Below, piece by piece: positions 1 to 11,212 of a stretch of DNA of 64,000 nt (its first letter is position 1; every line of letters starts with the position of its first letter). The position numbers were made by a program, and so were the translations under genes. The notes under the pieces are model-generated. The model had not been told where the DNA came from and searched no databases. It saw only the letters and a program-made list of their open reading frames with translations. Source of the DNA: Ursus arctos (lineage: Eukaryota > Chordata > Mammalia > Carnivora > Ursidae). Location: the NCBI RefSeq assembly GCF_023065955.2, contig NW_026622997.1:9224001-9288000 (forward strand), written 5' to 3'.

Positions 1-880
1 TCATCCTGCACTGAGTGGAGCCAGGGTTTCTTGGGGAAATGACTGATTTGATGACGCAAGCAGGGAAAGGACAAGATGAGCCTGGAATATCTTTTTCCAT
101 CAGAAGGAAAAGAAGTGCCCCCAAAATTAGAGAGCATTTCAAAAGGACACAGAAGCCAGTTTAACAAGGCAATCACTGACCAAATCAGGGATAATCTGAT
201 CATCAAAATAAATAGTGACAGTCACAGATCACAGACCATTAGATACAATAGAATCTCATGAGTCCATATTGACATTATAGACATAAATATGTTGAAATTT
301 TGGTGTGGAAGTATATAGTCACATTGTCTCAAAGTACATCCCTACAAAATGCTTATTAATTCCAAAAGAAAATGGACTAACTCTGCAGTAGAAAAGTCTG
401 GCAGATAATGACTTTAATCAAGTGATCAAAATAAGCTTTTCCAATGATTAAACAAATTGAAATCATGTGCCAGATGATAGTATGCAAGGAGACAAATACA
501 GTATCATTTTTATGCTATTTCTGCCAAAGATGCAAAGTGTGAATCCAGTCATGAGGAAACATCAGATAAACTCAAGCTGAGGGACATTCTACAAAATCAT
601 TGGACTATCCTCTTTTAAAATGTCTAAGTCACAAAAGTCAAGGATTCTATAAAGGACATCATTGGGATGAGTGGCAAAACTTGAACTGGAGTCTGTGGGC
701 GAGAATTCTTTGTTCATAAGAAATATGCACTAAATTATTCTGGTGGATGGAACTTCAGGTTGACCAATTACTCTCAAGTAGTTCAGAGAAAAGAGGCTTC
801 ATACTGTTTTGCAGTTTTCTGTAAATTTAAGATTGTTTCAAAAATAAAAAATATAAATAAAAGAAAAAAATGTGAAAAAT
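1..880 (+). repeat. Old LINE 3' end (L1M-type, family uncertain)
   Basis: The block ends in an A-rich tail (about 838-870), preceded by wording I associate with ancient mammalian LINE-1 3' UTRs (the part around 550-610, and 'gttttctgtaaatttaag' near 820). No long frame survives; the 61- and 73-codon frames inside it resemble no protein I know. The left edge of the window cuts the element. Family assignment is from memory of the pattern only, so a non-LTR element of another old subfamily is possible. Confidence 0.45.
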
Positions 881-1750
881 GTTGTCTTAAGGTACAGGGA
901 GATCATGGTTGGGTGACTTCTAGAAAAGTTGTCCCTCCTCCTGAACAGATTCTTTCTCTTCTGGATAATGTTGGGCATTGAGGTGAAATCCGGAGTGGTG
1001 CCTGAAGGGAAGGCGAGCCAAGAGGAACCAGGCATGTGGGTCCAGAGCCACTGGATTAAATCAGTCCAGTACCCAGCCTTCCTCTGGACCCTTCCAGTTA
1101 CAGGCATCATTAAAATTCTTTATCATTTAAGCTAGTTGTGTTGGGTTTTCAATGATTCGCCACCAAAAGCTTCCTGACTTACTCATAGTCATTGAAAAAG
1201 GATTCTAGTGTCCTCCAACAATGAATCCCCCTCCCATTCTAACAAATACTTTCCATTTAGAAGATACTTAAATGGAAATCTTGCTCATGGGTAAATAAAA
1301 TGGATCCTGTTTACTAACAGGAAACGTGTGCATTGATTATCTTCTAGAGCCCGTGACTTTCAGATTCCAAGTAAAAAGTAGACTAAAGAGTAAAGGAATA
1401 CGCCCAGTTTATCACACTGGGGCATCTCAGTAGGACAAGAATGAATACTGAGAAGTCATGTAACTAGGTTGAAAACAGTCCAAGACAATTTTTACAAATC
1501 TGCAAGAATTTCCCTGCCTTTCCTTTTCTACCTAATCACCTTATTTAATTCTATTGAAATTTCTATTAATTTTAATATTCTGGTAATATCTTCTTATTCT
1601 TTCCTCAGAAACCTTGAATAACTCACCAATACCTAAAAGATAAAGTCATGACGCTTCAGGGCCTTCCTAAGCAGATCCCTTTGTATCTGTCCTCTCTTTC
1701 TCAATACACTTTATTCTCCCGACACGCTATTCACATGCGGCTAGGCTACA
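881..1750. other. No gene or repeat recognised
   Basis: Ordinary AT-rich sequence with stop codons in all frames at short intervals. I recognise no repeat family, motif or exon signal here. Confidence 0.5.
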
Positions 1751-1753
1751 TCC

Positions 1754-2097
1754 TGGATATTTGTGTCCCCTGCCTCCCCAAATTCACATGTTGAAATCCT
1801 AGTCCCCAGTGTGATGGTATTGGGAGGTGTGGCCTTTCGGAGATGACTAGGTCATAAGAGTGGAGCCCTCATGAATGAAATTAGTGCCCTTATAGAGAAG
1901 CTTTGCCCCATTCTGCCATGTGAGGGCACAGCAAGAAGACAGCTGTCTATGAACCAGGAAGCAAGCTTTCACCAGACACTGAATGTGTTGTCACCTTGAT
2001 CTTGGACTTCCCAGTCTCTGTAACTATGAGAAACAAATTTTGGTCCTAAGCCACCCAGTCTATGATATTTTTGTTATAGCTTAAACAGACTAAGACA
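1754..2097 (+). repeat. Solo LTR of a MaLR element (ERVL-MaLR, MST/MLT1-type)
   Basis: Recognised by the ordered MaLR LTR landmarks: a CCCCAAATTCACATGTTGAA-like stretch near 1778, 'gtgatggtattgggaggtg' at 1811, 'gtggagccctcatgaatg' at 1860, 'ccatgtgagggcacagc' at 1916, and 'taagccacccagtctatg' near 2047 followed by 'agactaagaca' at the end. It is flanked by an 8-base direct repeat (ggctacat at 1744-1751 and 2098-2105), which fits integration, although MaLR duplications are usually shorter. No internal region is attached, so this is a solo LTR. It is an ancient, non-coding remnant. Confidence 0.8.
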
Positions 2098-2489
2098 GGC
2101 TACATTCCGCTGCTGAGAAGAAATTTACAAGTATGGAAAGGGGAAAAAACTAGACAAAACCTTGAAGTGTTGTTTGGAATTGAAGACATTGATGTGAACT
2201 CATAGATTTCAATATGTACAGATGGAAATAGAAATAACTACAGACATAAGTGCAAGTATATAGCAAGATCTATTCCCTGTATACTGAGAGGACCTAGAAG
2301 CAATAGTACTCTAGTAATCAATGAGAGCACCTGCTCACAGAAATCATCATGAACTTTTACTTCTTTATGCTTATTTATGCCCAACGCTACCATTTCCTGC
2401 ATTGAAGCACCTTTGTTATGCTCGGCCTATCAAAATTCCACTGAAATGAAATTACAAAATATACAGCACCAAATATATGCCATCAGTTA
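2098..2489. other. No gene or repeat recognised
   Basis: Unassigned sequence between a MaLR LTR and an L2 tail. It has no long frame and no motif I can name. Confidence 0.45.
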
Positions 2490-2790
2490 TTATTTATCTC
2501 TGCCTCTCCATCAAAGTCTGGCTTAAATGTCGTCTCTCTTGTGAAGCCTCCTCTGGAATATGCAGACAGAATTTACTACTACCTCTGCGCATGGAAGATT
2601 TCCTATACCTTCACATAACATCGGTTCACCCTTCATTGTAACTGTGATAGTTGTTTACAGGCCCATTTCCCCACTATATGGTGAATTTATGTGGGTGGTA
2701 ACTGACTCTGTTTTTCTTTGTCCCCCGAACCCCTAGCACAGGGCCTGGCAATTATTAGGTGCTCAGTAAAGGCATTTTGAATGAGATGGA
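2490..2790 (+). repeat. L2 LINE 3' end
   Basis: The order of landmarks is that of the L2 3' end: a degraded 'gaagcctcctctgga' (2542), then 'cccctagcacagggcctgg' (2730-2748), then 'ttaggtgctcagtaaaggc' (2755) and a final tga-rich end. This is an ancient mammal-wide LINE without coding capacity here. Confidence 0.75.
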
Positions 2791-3368
2791 GTCTTTCTCC
2801 ATGGAACAGACTGAAGTTAATTGGGCTGCCTACAGAGCTAACCCCTGGAGCTGGCCTAATTAGCACTGGGCTCTACCTAAGGAAACCATTCATGGGGACA
2901 AAGCCACCAGAGCTCTTTGTTCTAGCCCTATTTCTGTAGAAGACTATTTCACTTTGCTGAATAGGAGGCAGTCTTCAGCGAGGTGACTCACCTGCTTAAC
3001 AGGTCTTTCTCCGAAATGTTTGATTGGATTCCTTGCTTTTGCTGCAAAATAAGCCATACTCTACTTTATAGCTGGAGATGGTGAATGCACGAAGTGAATG
3101 CTCACCTTTTTTATGACAGCTTCCTTGGAGTCTGGCTGGGCTGAGCAAGCTCCCCAGCGTGCTGATGAAATGACCAAATTCTGACTCCCCAGGAAGGCTG
3201 TGGGGCTCCAAATATGTTGTACTAAGAAAGCTCCTAACCAGCTCCTACGATTTTCTTCACTCACCAGGCAGACAAGAACTAGCTTCAGAGAAGTGCTTTG
3301 CAGCCCAAGAATCTTGGACAGTAGGAGGAAATGGTCAATCTTCCCACAGACTCTGACCTTGACAAAGG
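2791..3368. other. No gene or repeat recognised
   Basis: Overlapping short frames on both strands (69 to 120 codons) have no recognisable domain, and the longest runs into the neighbouring MaLR element. I see no supported exon. Confidence 0.45.
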
Positions 3369-3968
3369 TCTCCATTAGTTTTCTATTGTTGCCAGAACAA
3401 GTCACATGAATTTGGTAGCTCACATTTATTATCTCACAATTCCGTAACTCAGAAGTCTAGGTACAGTGTAGCTTGGCTGGGTCCTCTTTTTAGAGTCTCA
3501 CAGGGGTGAAATCAAGCCATCAGCAGAACTCCATTCCTTAGGGAAGGCTCTGGAGAAGAATCTGCTCCCAAGCTCACTCAGATTGTTGGCAAATTCAGTT
3601 CCTTAGGGTTGCAGAACTGAGGTCCCTGTTCCCTTGCTGGCTGTCAGCAGGGGGCCACCCTTTGCTCTTCGAGGTCTCTCTTGAGTCCTTGTACCTGGCT
3701 CCTACACTCAAAACCAACAAAGACACACTGAAACCCTCTCACGACTGAATCTCCCTGACTTCCCCCTTCTACTTCATCTCTGTGACTCCATCCAGAGAGA
3801 GATGTCTGCTTTTTAAGGGCCCAGATGATTAGATTGGGCCCACATGGGTAATCTCCCTATCTTAGGTAAGTTGAAGTACATTGGCAAAGCTCCTTTTGCC
3901 ATATTAGTTATGACCAGGTTCCAAGTATTAGAGTGTGGACATCTTTGATGCACCATATTGGATCTAAT
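3369..3968 (-). repeat. MLT1-type MaLR LTR, antisense
   Basis: Begins with the inverted LTR end (attagttttctattgttgcc, 3374) and 'tttattatctcacaattcc' (3425). It continues through 'agattgggcccacatgggta' (3831) and 'ctccttttgccat' (3890), and ends with 'gtgtggacatctttgatg' (3933). These are landmarks of MLT1 LTRs read in reverse. The element is heavily diverged and has no internal region. Confidence 0.7.
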
Positions 3969-6164
3969 ATTTGACAGAGCCCTACAGTTTCATCACAGGA
4001 GTAGGACCCCATCTGGCATAAATACAATTGGGCTTTTTCTTGGTAGAACACAGCTGGTCTTTGATTTACAATATGTGGAAGAAAACTTTAAGTCTCCGAA
4101 TATAGAAAATCTCGGCTTTTGAGCATGTATATGGGACACATTACTATTCATCTTTAGGCTTATGGAATTGCACCCACAGCCCACCCTCAACATTTAGAAG
4201 CTGCTGAAAAACATAGGTAGATCCAGGAAAACCAGGATCTGGAGTCCAAGAGGTGCCTGAGGACCATGGGAAACTCAGTATTAGAACACATGGCAAGACG
4301 CGGGGTCAGTTATTACAAGACAGGAGCTTAGAGTTAGGTCTAAAACAGGCTGAGGAGAGAATGCAAGGCAAAATTACCATTTGTTGATAGCTCCGATGAA
4401 GCCTAGGATCTAGGGTCATATCTAACCAAGTGCTATAAGCAGGTGATAGACACAAGTTCTAATGGAGGCAACCAACCTTCATTAGCATCAGAAATGGGAA
4501 GATATAGCTGTGGGTATCTATACACTCAAGAGAAATTGAGCTCCAAAGAAAGGAAATCCATTCTCGGGAAAAACATGGGTAGCAGGCAAGGCCTATATAA
4601 TAAAGAATACATGCAGGAAGTGGGTTTCTAGGATCAAAGCAGGTCCAACAACAGAATCAGTGGGCTAGGAACAGAAAAGCTCTATAGCACCTGTGTTTTG
4701 AGACTAAATCTGATCTAAGGGGATCTTGGGCAAGGTCAAAACTAGGGAGAAAAAAAAAGGGAGCCAGTTACACAGTAGCAGGCCCTGTTCTAGGCACTGG
4801 GGATATAAATACACATGTCACATTTCTTTTGCCAAGGATCATATGGTCTGGGAGGCAATTTTAAATTAAATGAGAAGAGCCAAGAGAAGTAAGCAGCAAG
4901 GCTGTGCTGGCATATAGGAGGAACAAGAAAGGATTCTAGAAGTACTGGTTCCATGTTGAGACCTAATGGTCAAAGAGGAGTTAGGTAGTCTCCAGATGCC
5001 TCCAAAGCTAGGGCAAAACTCAGAATGGGGAGAGATTACAGCTTTTTAAGAGTTTAGCAACTGATCAATCAAGTTTAGCAAGTAATTTAGTAAAAGCTGG
5101 GTATATGGCATATCAGGCCTACTTTCCTGTCACCAAAACCTCTCTGACCAATGTTTCATTTTCACTCCTAGCACCTAAAGAGTATTTTAAGGATGTGTTA
5201 TTTCAGTGAAAAGGTCTGAAATTTTCTTCTCTATTTTGGCTAGAAATTTCTATCTGCCCCTCTCTCCACCATGGAACAATGTCAGAGTTCAACACTAAAC
5301 CTATTAACCTGACATTTTCTTTCGGCACTAAAAGAGTTAGAGCCAAGACTGGTTCTTCAGACCCTTCTGCTATTTGCTGAGGTTCACTCACCTCTTGGCT
5401 TCCTGATGGCTCCAGGAGCAATCATGACTGGTACTGTTCTTGGGCTCATGTCACCTGTTTAGAAATGTTTCTCAGACAATCTGGCACGGCATTCTGTTTC
5501 TCAGAAATGACTCTGGCCAGAGAGACACATGTTTTTTTCTCTCTGCTAAATATGCTTCAGCAGTCTACACTCCCCCCGACCCTGCCCCAGTTTGTCCAGC
5601 TATGGCTCCTGCTCAACTTGAACTGTCGGACAACCATTCAACAAACATGGTCCAAAGCATAAAGTTATGCATTGCATTGCATCAAGTCAGGGATGCTAAT
5701 TGGCTGAAACTTTGTTTAACCAGAATACTAAGATAAGCTAGAATACTTGGGATTTAGCTATCTACTTCAGAGTAAAGTTAATTATTGAAGAGAAATGTTG
5801 TTCTAATGTTGTACCCACGGTTCCATATGTGTTTTCTAATGTTGAGTGAAAAAAATCCTACTTGGCAAATAACCAGCATTCCTTCCTTTATCTAAATAAT
5901 GTTCAAAGATCCCCTAATAAAGGTAGCAAAGACTTCTTTGAAGTTTCAGTGTACTTATAATTATGTATGGCTTGAGCTCATGCAAGCTTTTCTGATAGCA
6001 CAGATGGCCAAAGGAAGCACGAGTGATGAACAGAATTAGTTAGGGATACTAACTCGGAGGAGTCGGCCTGCCTGCTCTAGCTGGTTTATGTATCCTCTTA
6101 TCATGGTGCAATCATGGGAATGGAAGTACTGGGAATCTGTAGAACTGCCATAACTAAGGCTCTG
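3969..6164. other. Gene-free interval, mostly unassigned
   Basis: Only short frames (up to 98 codons) occur and none shows a known motif. Around 4785-4960 the wording 'ttctaggcactggggatata' resembles the antisense 3' end of an L2-class element. The rest, including the block at 5130-5760, matches no repeat I recognise and could be unique sequence. Confidence 0.45.
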
Positions 6165-6722
6165 TACTATTTAGGGTTCTTCAGGGAAACAGAACCAACT
6201 GGATGTGGTTTGGTATATATATTTATTTAAACACATATTTATTATATACATGCATTTATATAAATGGATATATATAATGTATATTTATACATATATACAT
6301 GCATTTATGTCTAGACAGATTTATTTTGAGGAATTGGCTTACATGATCATGGAGACTGGCAAGTCCAAAATTTGCAGGGTAGGCTGGCAGTCTGGAGACC
6401 CAGAGAAAATCCCATGTTGCATTTCCAGTTTGAAGGTGTGGAAACCCAGGGAAAAGCCAAAGTTTCAAAGGCCATCTGTTGACAGAATTCCCTCTTGCTT
6501 GGTAGAGGTCAGTCTTTTGTTCTATTCAGGCCTTCATCTGATTGAATAAGGCTCACTCACATTATGGAGGGCAATCTGCTTTACTCAAAGTCCACCAATT
6601 TATTCATTAATTTCATCCAAAAATACCCTCGAAAGACATCCAGAATAATCTTTGACCACATATTTGGGCACGGTGCCCCAGCCAAGATGACACATGAAAT
6701 TGACCATTACAGCCTCTAATTA
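6165..6722 (-). repeat. Ancient interspersed repeat, probably LTR-derived, family uncertain
   Basis: Contains a series I recognise from many mammalian genomes: 'tagggttcttcagggaaac' (6172), then a TA-rich microsatellite-like stretch (6215-6310), 'gaggaattggcttac' (6329), 'ggagacccag' (6393), 'acattatggagggcaatctg' (6560) and 'caagatgacacatgaaattg' (6684). I cannot name the family with confidence. The orientation is by analogy with neighbouring MaLR elements. Confidence 0.5.
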
Positions 6723-6992
6723 GGATGTTCTCCTTGTCCTTTACAGACAAAGGCCTCAAGACCAGCTGGTTTTCCTCCCCTCTTTATGGCTGTCCCACCT
6801 CATGATCCCCTCTGGTTCTTCTGCCCCTAAGCCTGGCTGAAGAAGGGCCAGCCTCCCCAGCTATGCTGAAAACAGGCATATAGGCCTATTTTGTTTGCAA
6901 GGTTTTTCTACTGATCATGACCAGGAACAAACAAGATACAATAAAAAATATAAATGTGTAGATTTCAGGCTGGGTTCTTCCCATCCTCAAAC

Positions 6993-7000
<8 letters not shown>

Positions 7001-7029
<29 letters not shown>

Positions 7030-7209
7030 TTTTATTTATTTATGTGACAGAGAGACAGCCAGCGAGAGAGGGAACACAGCAGGGGGAGTGGGAGAGGAAG
7101 AAGCAGGCTCATAGCGGAGGAGCCCGATGTGGGACTCGATCCCGGTACGCCGGGATCACGCCCTGAGCCGAAGGCAGACGCTTTAACGACTGCGCTACCC
7201 AGGCGCCCC
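7001..7209 (-). mobile_element. Carnivore SINE (tRNA-Lys-derived SINEC), young type, antisense
   Basis: On the minus strand it reads as a complete SINEC: a tRNA-derived head ending 'gcgcctgggtagcgcagtcg', a CT-rich body, and an AATAAATAAAATCTTTAAA-type tail seen here as a T-run at 7001-7024. It is flanked by a 16-base perfect target-site duplication (cctcaaaccagttctt at 6985-7000 and 7210-7225). The body matches the bear/pinniped subfamily ('gtgggactcgatcccgg'). The perfect duplication suggests a fairly recent insertion. Confidence 0.95.
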
Positions 7210-7225
7210 CCTCAAACCAGTTCTT

Positions 7226-9630
7226 GATCCCCTTTCTGAGGTGGTAAATCCCAGGCTTCTGTTGTCTAAGTATATCCTTGAAGGTAGATCTTATCTAACC
7301 ACTGGTCTCTACACACCTGAAGTTTCAACAAGGTAAAACATAACCCAGTGCAAAGGCCTTTAATCTGAAGAGGATTGTTTACATTTCTAAGGAAATTTTC
7401 AACTCCCTGCTCTTCAAACCCTGTTCTTCAAGCAAGAGTACTCCCCTGGGGTATATTCTCCCTGGAGTCTTGTCCCTAGAGAGGAGTTTATAAAATCCTT
7501 AGAACACTGGGTATAACCATTCCAAAAAGCCTAACTAGTCAAGGTTTCTAACCGAGCAGAAAATAAGAAGCTATTCCTCCTCTCTTCTCTTCTGCCTCTC
7601 ACTACATACCAGTGAAGTCAGGAATTTCCACCTTTTCCAAAGAAGAGAAATCTGTGGCAACTGTGTGAGGCCCTGAGTACTGCCCTCTGGCCCAGGCCAG
7701 TCACTGGCCCAGACCCAGTGCCCAGCACTCCCCATTATCTTGGTCTGCTCCCCTTTCCAAAGCCAAGCCAGATGGGCAAAACAATGGGAATCTGTGGCTT
7801 TTTCTCTCCTCTTCTTAACTGTTTGGAATCTTTTACAGTTATTCAGGAGAAGGAAAAAAATAGGTAGAGTCGTAAGAATGGCAGAAACCATCAGAAGAGG
7901 CTGTAGTGTTAAGACATTTGTGGAGCCCTTCCTTGCTTCATTGACTTTTTGACTGTGCCTTCTTTTCTATCTCATCTCCACTGATAACAGATGAGTCTAT
8001 GGTCCCACCATTGGTGCCTCCATGACCCCAGCTACCTCCTCACTGACCTCCATCTCACTGCTTTCTCTACAAATCCTCTGCCCTTCAACCCATCTTCCAT
8101 ATGGCACTCAGACTACTCTTTCCTAAAACATCACTTTCAGAGAGATATATCTCCATTCAAAACTTTCAGTGGGTCCCCAGTTCCTACCCCAGACCTTCCA
8201 CAACCTGATCATTTCCAGTATGTCCACCCACTCTCTCATTGATTCATTGACTCAACCATTCAATCATTCAATAGATATATAAATAGATATATAGATAGAG
8301 ATAGAGATATAGGTGTAGATATATTGAGCACCTACTATGTGCCAGGCCCTCGTGATACGAGTCTCTGCTCTATGTGGGCTTATAGCCTGGTTGGGAAAAT
8401 GGAAACTTTCCGATAAGTCATTTCGGTGAAGTGTGGTGAGGATGACAAGGAGGAAAGACAAGGCACCAGGACCCTCTCCCACATTTGTGTGGGCAAAACC
8501 TCTGTTCCCACTTGGCTGGTTTCCTCACTGACCACTGAAAATACAACACATTCCTTCCTCTGAGAATTTGCTCAACTATATCCCCCTCTATGCTGCCCTC
8601 CCACCCCAAACCCTATGTGTCCTTGAAGGCTCAGATCATATCCTGCCTGCTCTTTTGAGTTTTTTCTGACCCATGAGGCTCACAAGGAACCTTCATTTCT
8701 GTGTAGCCACAAACACTCATAATGAGCCCAAAGCACCGTTCTAAGCATCATCTCTGATGCCCTGTAACCTGCATTCCACGTTCCAATTTGTCATGAAGGA
8801 ATAGTCATCCCCAGTCCTCTTAGCCGGGGTAGCTCATGTTGGGGGGCAGCAAGAAATACATCCCTACCCACCCCTTTTCCAGCCCTCAATGAATGCTCTA
8901 GGCACTACACATTGCTGCATTGTTTCTATAACCACTCTGCATGTATTTGTCACCTCTATGCTGCAGAGGGGAAAAACTAAAGCTATTAAAGGTAAAGTAA
9001 CTTGCCCAAATTCACCCTGGTAGTCTGGTTGGCTGCAGGATGTAGTCCCAGGTGTGTCTCCTGCGGCACTCACCTGCTTCCCCTGCCACTACTGCCTCCT
9101 GGTCAGCACTCCTGAGGGTCAGAAGCTGCTTCCTCTCAAGGGGGAGAAGCATGGTGGGAATCCCAGAGCCCCAGACTTGCTGACTTTCTAATTAGAGTCA
9201 ATTATCCCTCCAGCTTCTGGATTGCAAAATACAAGCAAATTTTCCATGCCTGAGCACATGAAGCCTCAGGACCCTTACTCAGGCTCCCCCAGCCCCGCCT
9301 CCCAAGCCTGTGACCTGACTTGTGTTGTTACTCATCTTCATTCAAAGGCAGACAGGGTGGCGTGATGGCAGCACAGCTCACAGATGCAGGGAGACCAGCA
9401 GGATAAAAAGGAGTAGCAGCTGTGGGCGTGTGCAGGGTGGGGGAGGCAGACGATGACACTGTGCTAGAGTCAGAGACTCAGACTCCAGCCCTGCCTCTGC
9501 TGCAATATTAAGAGCTGTGCATGCTTATGTGTGGGGCACTGAGCTAAACTCTTCACATGCTCTGTCTCATTTAATTCTCTAGTCACTAAAGGCTAGCTTG
9601 GAAGTAACCGAGGTAGCTCTTCCAGTGACA
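7226..9630. other. Gene-free interval with small repeat fragments
   Basis: Mostly unassigned sequence. A likely L2 or related antisense end lies at 8310-8400 ('gcacctactatgtgccagg'), and a weak L2-like sense fragment at 8600-8720 ('tgtccttgaaggctcag'). Frames reach 106 codons (minus strand, 7571-7891) without a known domain. I see no exon or promoter I could defend. Confidence 0.45.
8268..8326 (+). repeat. GATA-rich microsatellite
   Basis: An imperfect run of (GATA)/(TA) units directly upstream of an L2-like fragment. It is probably length-variable between individuals. Confidence 0.7.
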
Positions 9631-9905
9631 TCTTTTTTTTTTATTATTTTTTATTGTGTTATGTTAGTCACCATACAGTACACCCTTGGTTTTTGATTTA
9701 ATGTTCCATGATTCATTACTTGTGTATAACACCCAGTGCTCCATGCATTATGTGTGCTCCTTAATACCCATCACCAGCCTATCCCAATCCCCCATCCCCC
9801 TCCCCTCTGAAGCCATCAGTTTGTTTCCCAGAGTCCATAGTCTCTCATGGTTCATTCCCCCTTCTGTTTACCCCCCCACCTTCATTCTTCCCTTCCTTTT
9901 CCTAC
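9631..9905 (-). mobile_element. Young carnivore LINE-1, 3' UTR fragment, antisense
   Basis: Starts with the inverted poly(A) (T-run at 9632-9641). It continues with the characteristic carnivore L1 3' UTR in reverse: 'tgttagtcaccatacagta' (9662), 'tgttccatgattcattac' (9702), 'tataacacccagtgctcc' (9725) and 'cagagtccatagtctctc' (9828). It is 5' truncated inside the 3' UTR or just before it. No clear target-site duplication is seen; the right edge is inferred from loss of similarity. Confidence 0.9.
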
Positions 9906-10678
9906 TTATTTTACTGGGTGCCGGGTACAAGTTTTCTCAGCTTCTGTGCAGAGCCCTTGAGGACAGACTGTGTGTTTGAGGCTGTCAGGTTCCCCTGGAC
10001 CCCAAGTAAAGCATGAAAAAAAGACACGCCCCTGAAGGTGGAGACCTATCCAGATGAAGAGGGATTCGAAGCCAGGACAAAGAAATTCTTTCTCCCCTTC
10101 CTCAAACTACACGCACATACCACCACCACTGCCATTCCCTTTATTCTCTACGGACTCTTACAGCTTCTTAGCTGTTTCCACAATGTCTCTATTATTCCAC
10201 TGCGCCGTGGAGAATGTGCTGATTTCACCCCATATCTACACATACACGCGGATGCACACACGTGCACGCACACACATTCTTACTCTGAAAACTGCAGAAT
10301 GGGGGTTCTGGAGGGATCTCCAGAGATTCTCTAATGGGGCAAAAGCAAAAACATCCTTCTATATCAATAAGTGTTTCTCCACACTAATCCAGTCATAAAA
10401 ATAAAACTGGGAGTTTGGACTGGCCTGTCATTTCTAAGGTTGTCTCTCTCCCTACCCTTCTGATACCTGTCTTCCCAAGATTCCCTGAAGGCAGGACATG
10501 CTTCTTGGTAATGCTTCACAATTTACTTTTCACACTGATCAGTCTAACGGAATGCTAGCCCATCCCGGGAGGCCAACTCACAAGTTGAAGTCAGGGTGGA
10601 AGGAGGCCACCCCAGCAACCACATTGCCTCCCATTACCTTTGGATTCAAGATAGGGTCTGTTTTTCCAGCCTTATTCA
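9906..10678. other. No gene or repeat recognised
   Basis: Contains a short CA/CG-rich stretch at 10225-10275. The overlapping 98- and 114-codon frames lack any recognisable domain. Confidence 0.45.
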
Positions 10679-11161
10679 CAAATAAAATTGTATATATTTA
10701 AAGTGCACCATATCATGATTGATATATGTAGATGACATATGTAAAATGATGACCGTAATTTAGTTAATGAATACATCCATCATCTCACATAGTTACCATT
10801 TTGTGTGTGTGTGGTGAGAACACTCAATATCTACTCTCTTAGCAACTTTCAAGTGTGCAATAGTATTAACTATAGTTACCATACTGTACATTATATCCAG
10901 AGCTCATTTATCTTATAACTAAAAGTTTGTGGCCTTTGACAAACCTCTCCCTATTTCCACCCCACAGTCTCAGGCAACCCCCATTCTACTCTCTGTTTCT
11001 AGGAGTTCAATTCTTTTTTTTATAAGATTCCACATATAGGTGAGATCATACAGCATTTGTCTTTCTGTGTCTGGCTTATTTCACTTACTTAATGCTGTCA
11101 AGGTCCATCTGTACTGTGTTGTAAATGGCAGGAGCTCCTTTTTTAGGGCTGAAAAATATTC

Positions 11162-11163
<2 letters not shown>

Positions 11164-11211
<48 letters not shown>
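11164..11211 (+). repeat. (GT)n microsatellite inside the old L1
   Basis: About 24 uninterrupted GT units lie within the 3' part of the antisense L1. Likely polymorphic in length. It also creates an artefactual valine/cysteine run in the overlapping frame. Confidence 0.95.

Positions 11212-11212
<1 letters not shown>

Noticed and set aside
7001..7209. tRNA-like sequence in SINE heads, here and at the other SINEs
   Set aside because: The tRNA-Lys resemblance is that of the SINE promoter region. The copies lack an intact tRNA fold and have SINE bodies and tails, so they are not tRNA genes.
11164..11211. Possible CRISPR-like or satellite array
   Set aside because: It is a simple (GT)n microsatellite. 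No direct repeats with unique spacers were seen anywhere in the window.
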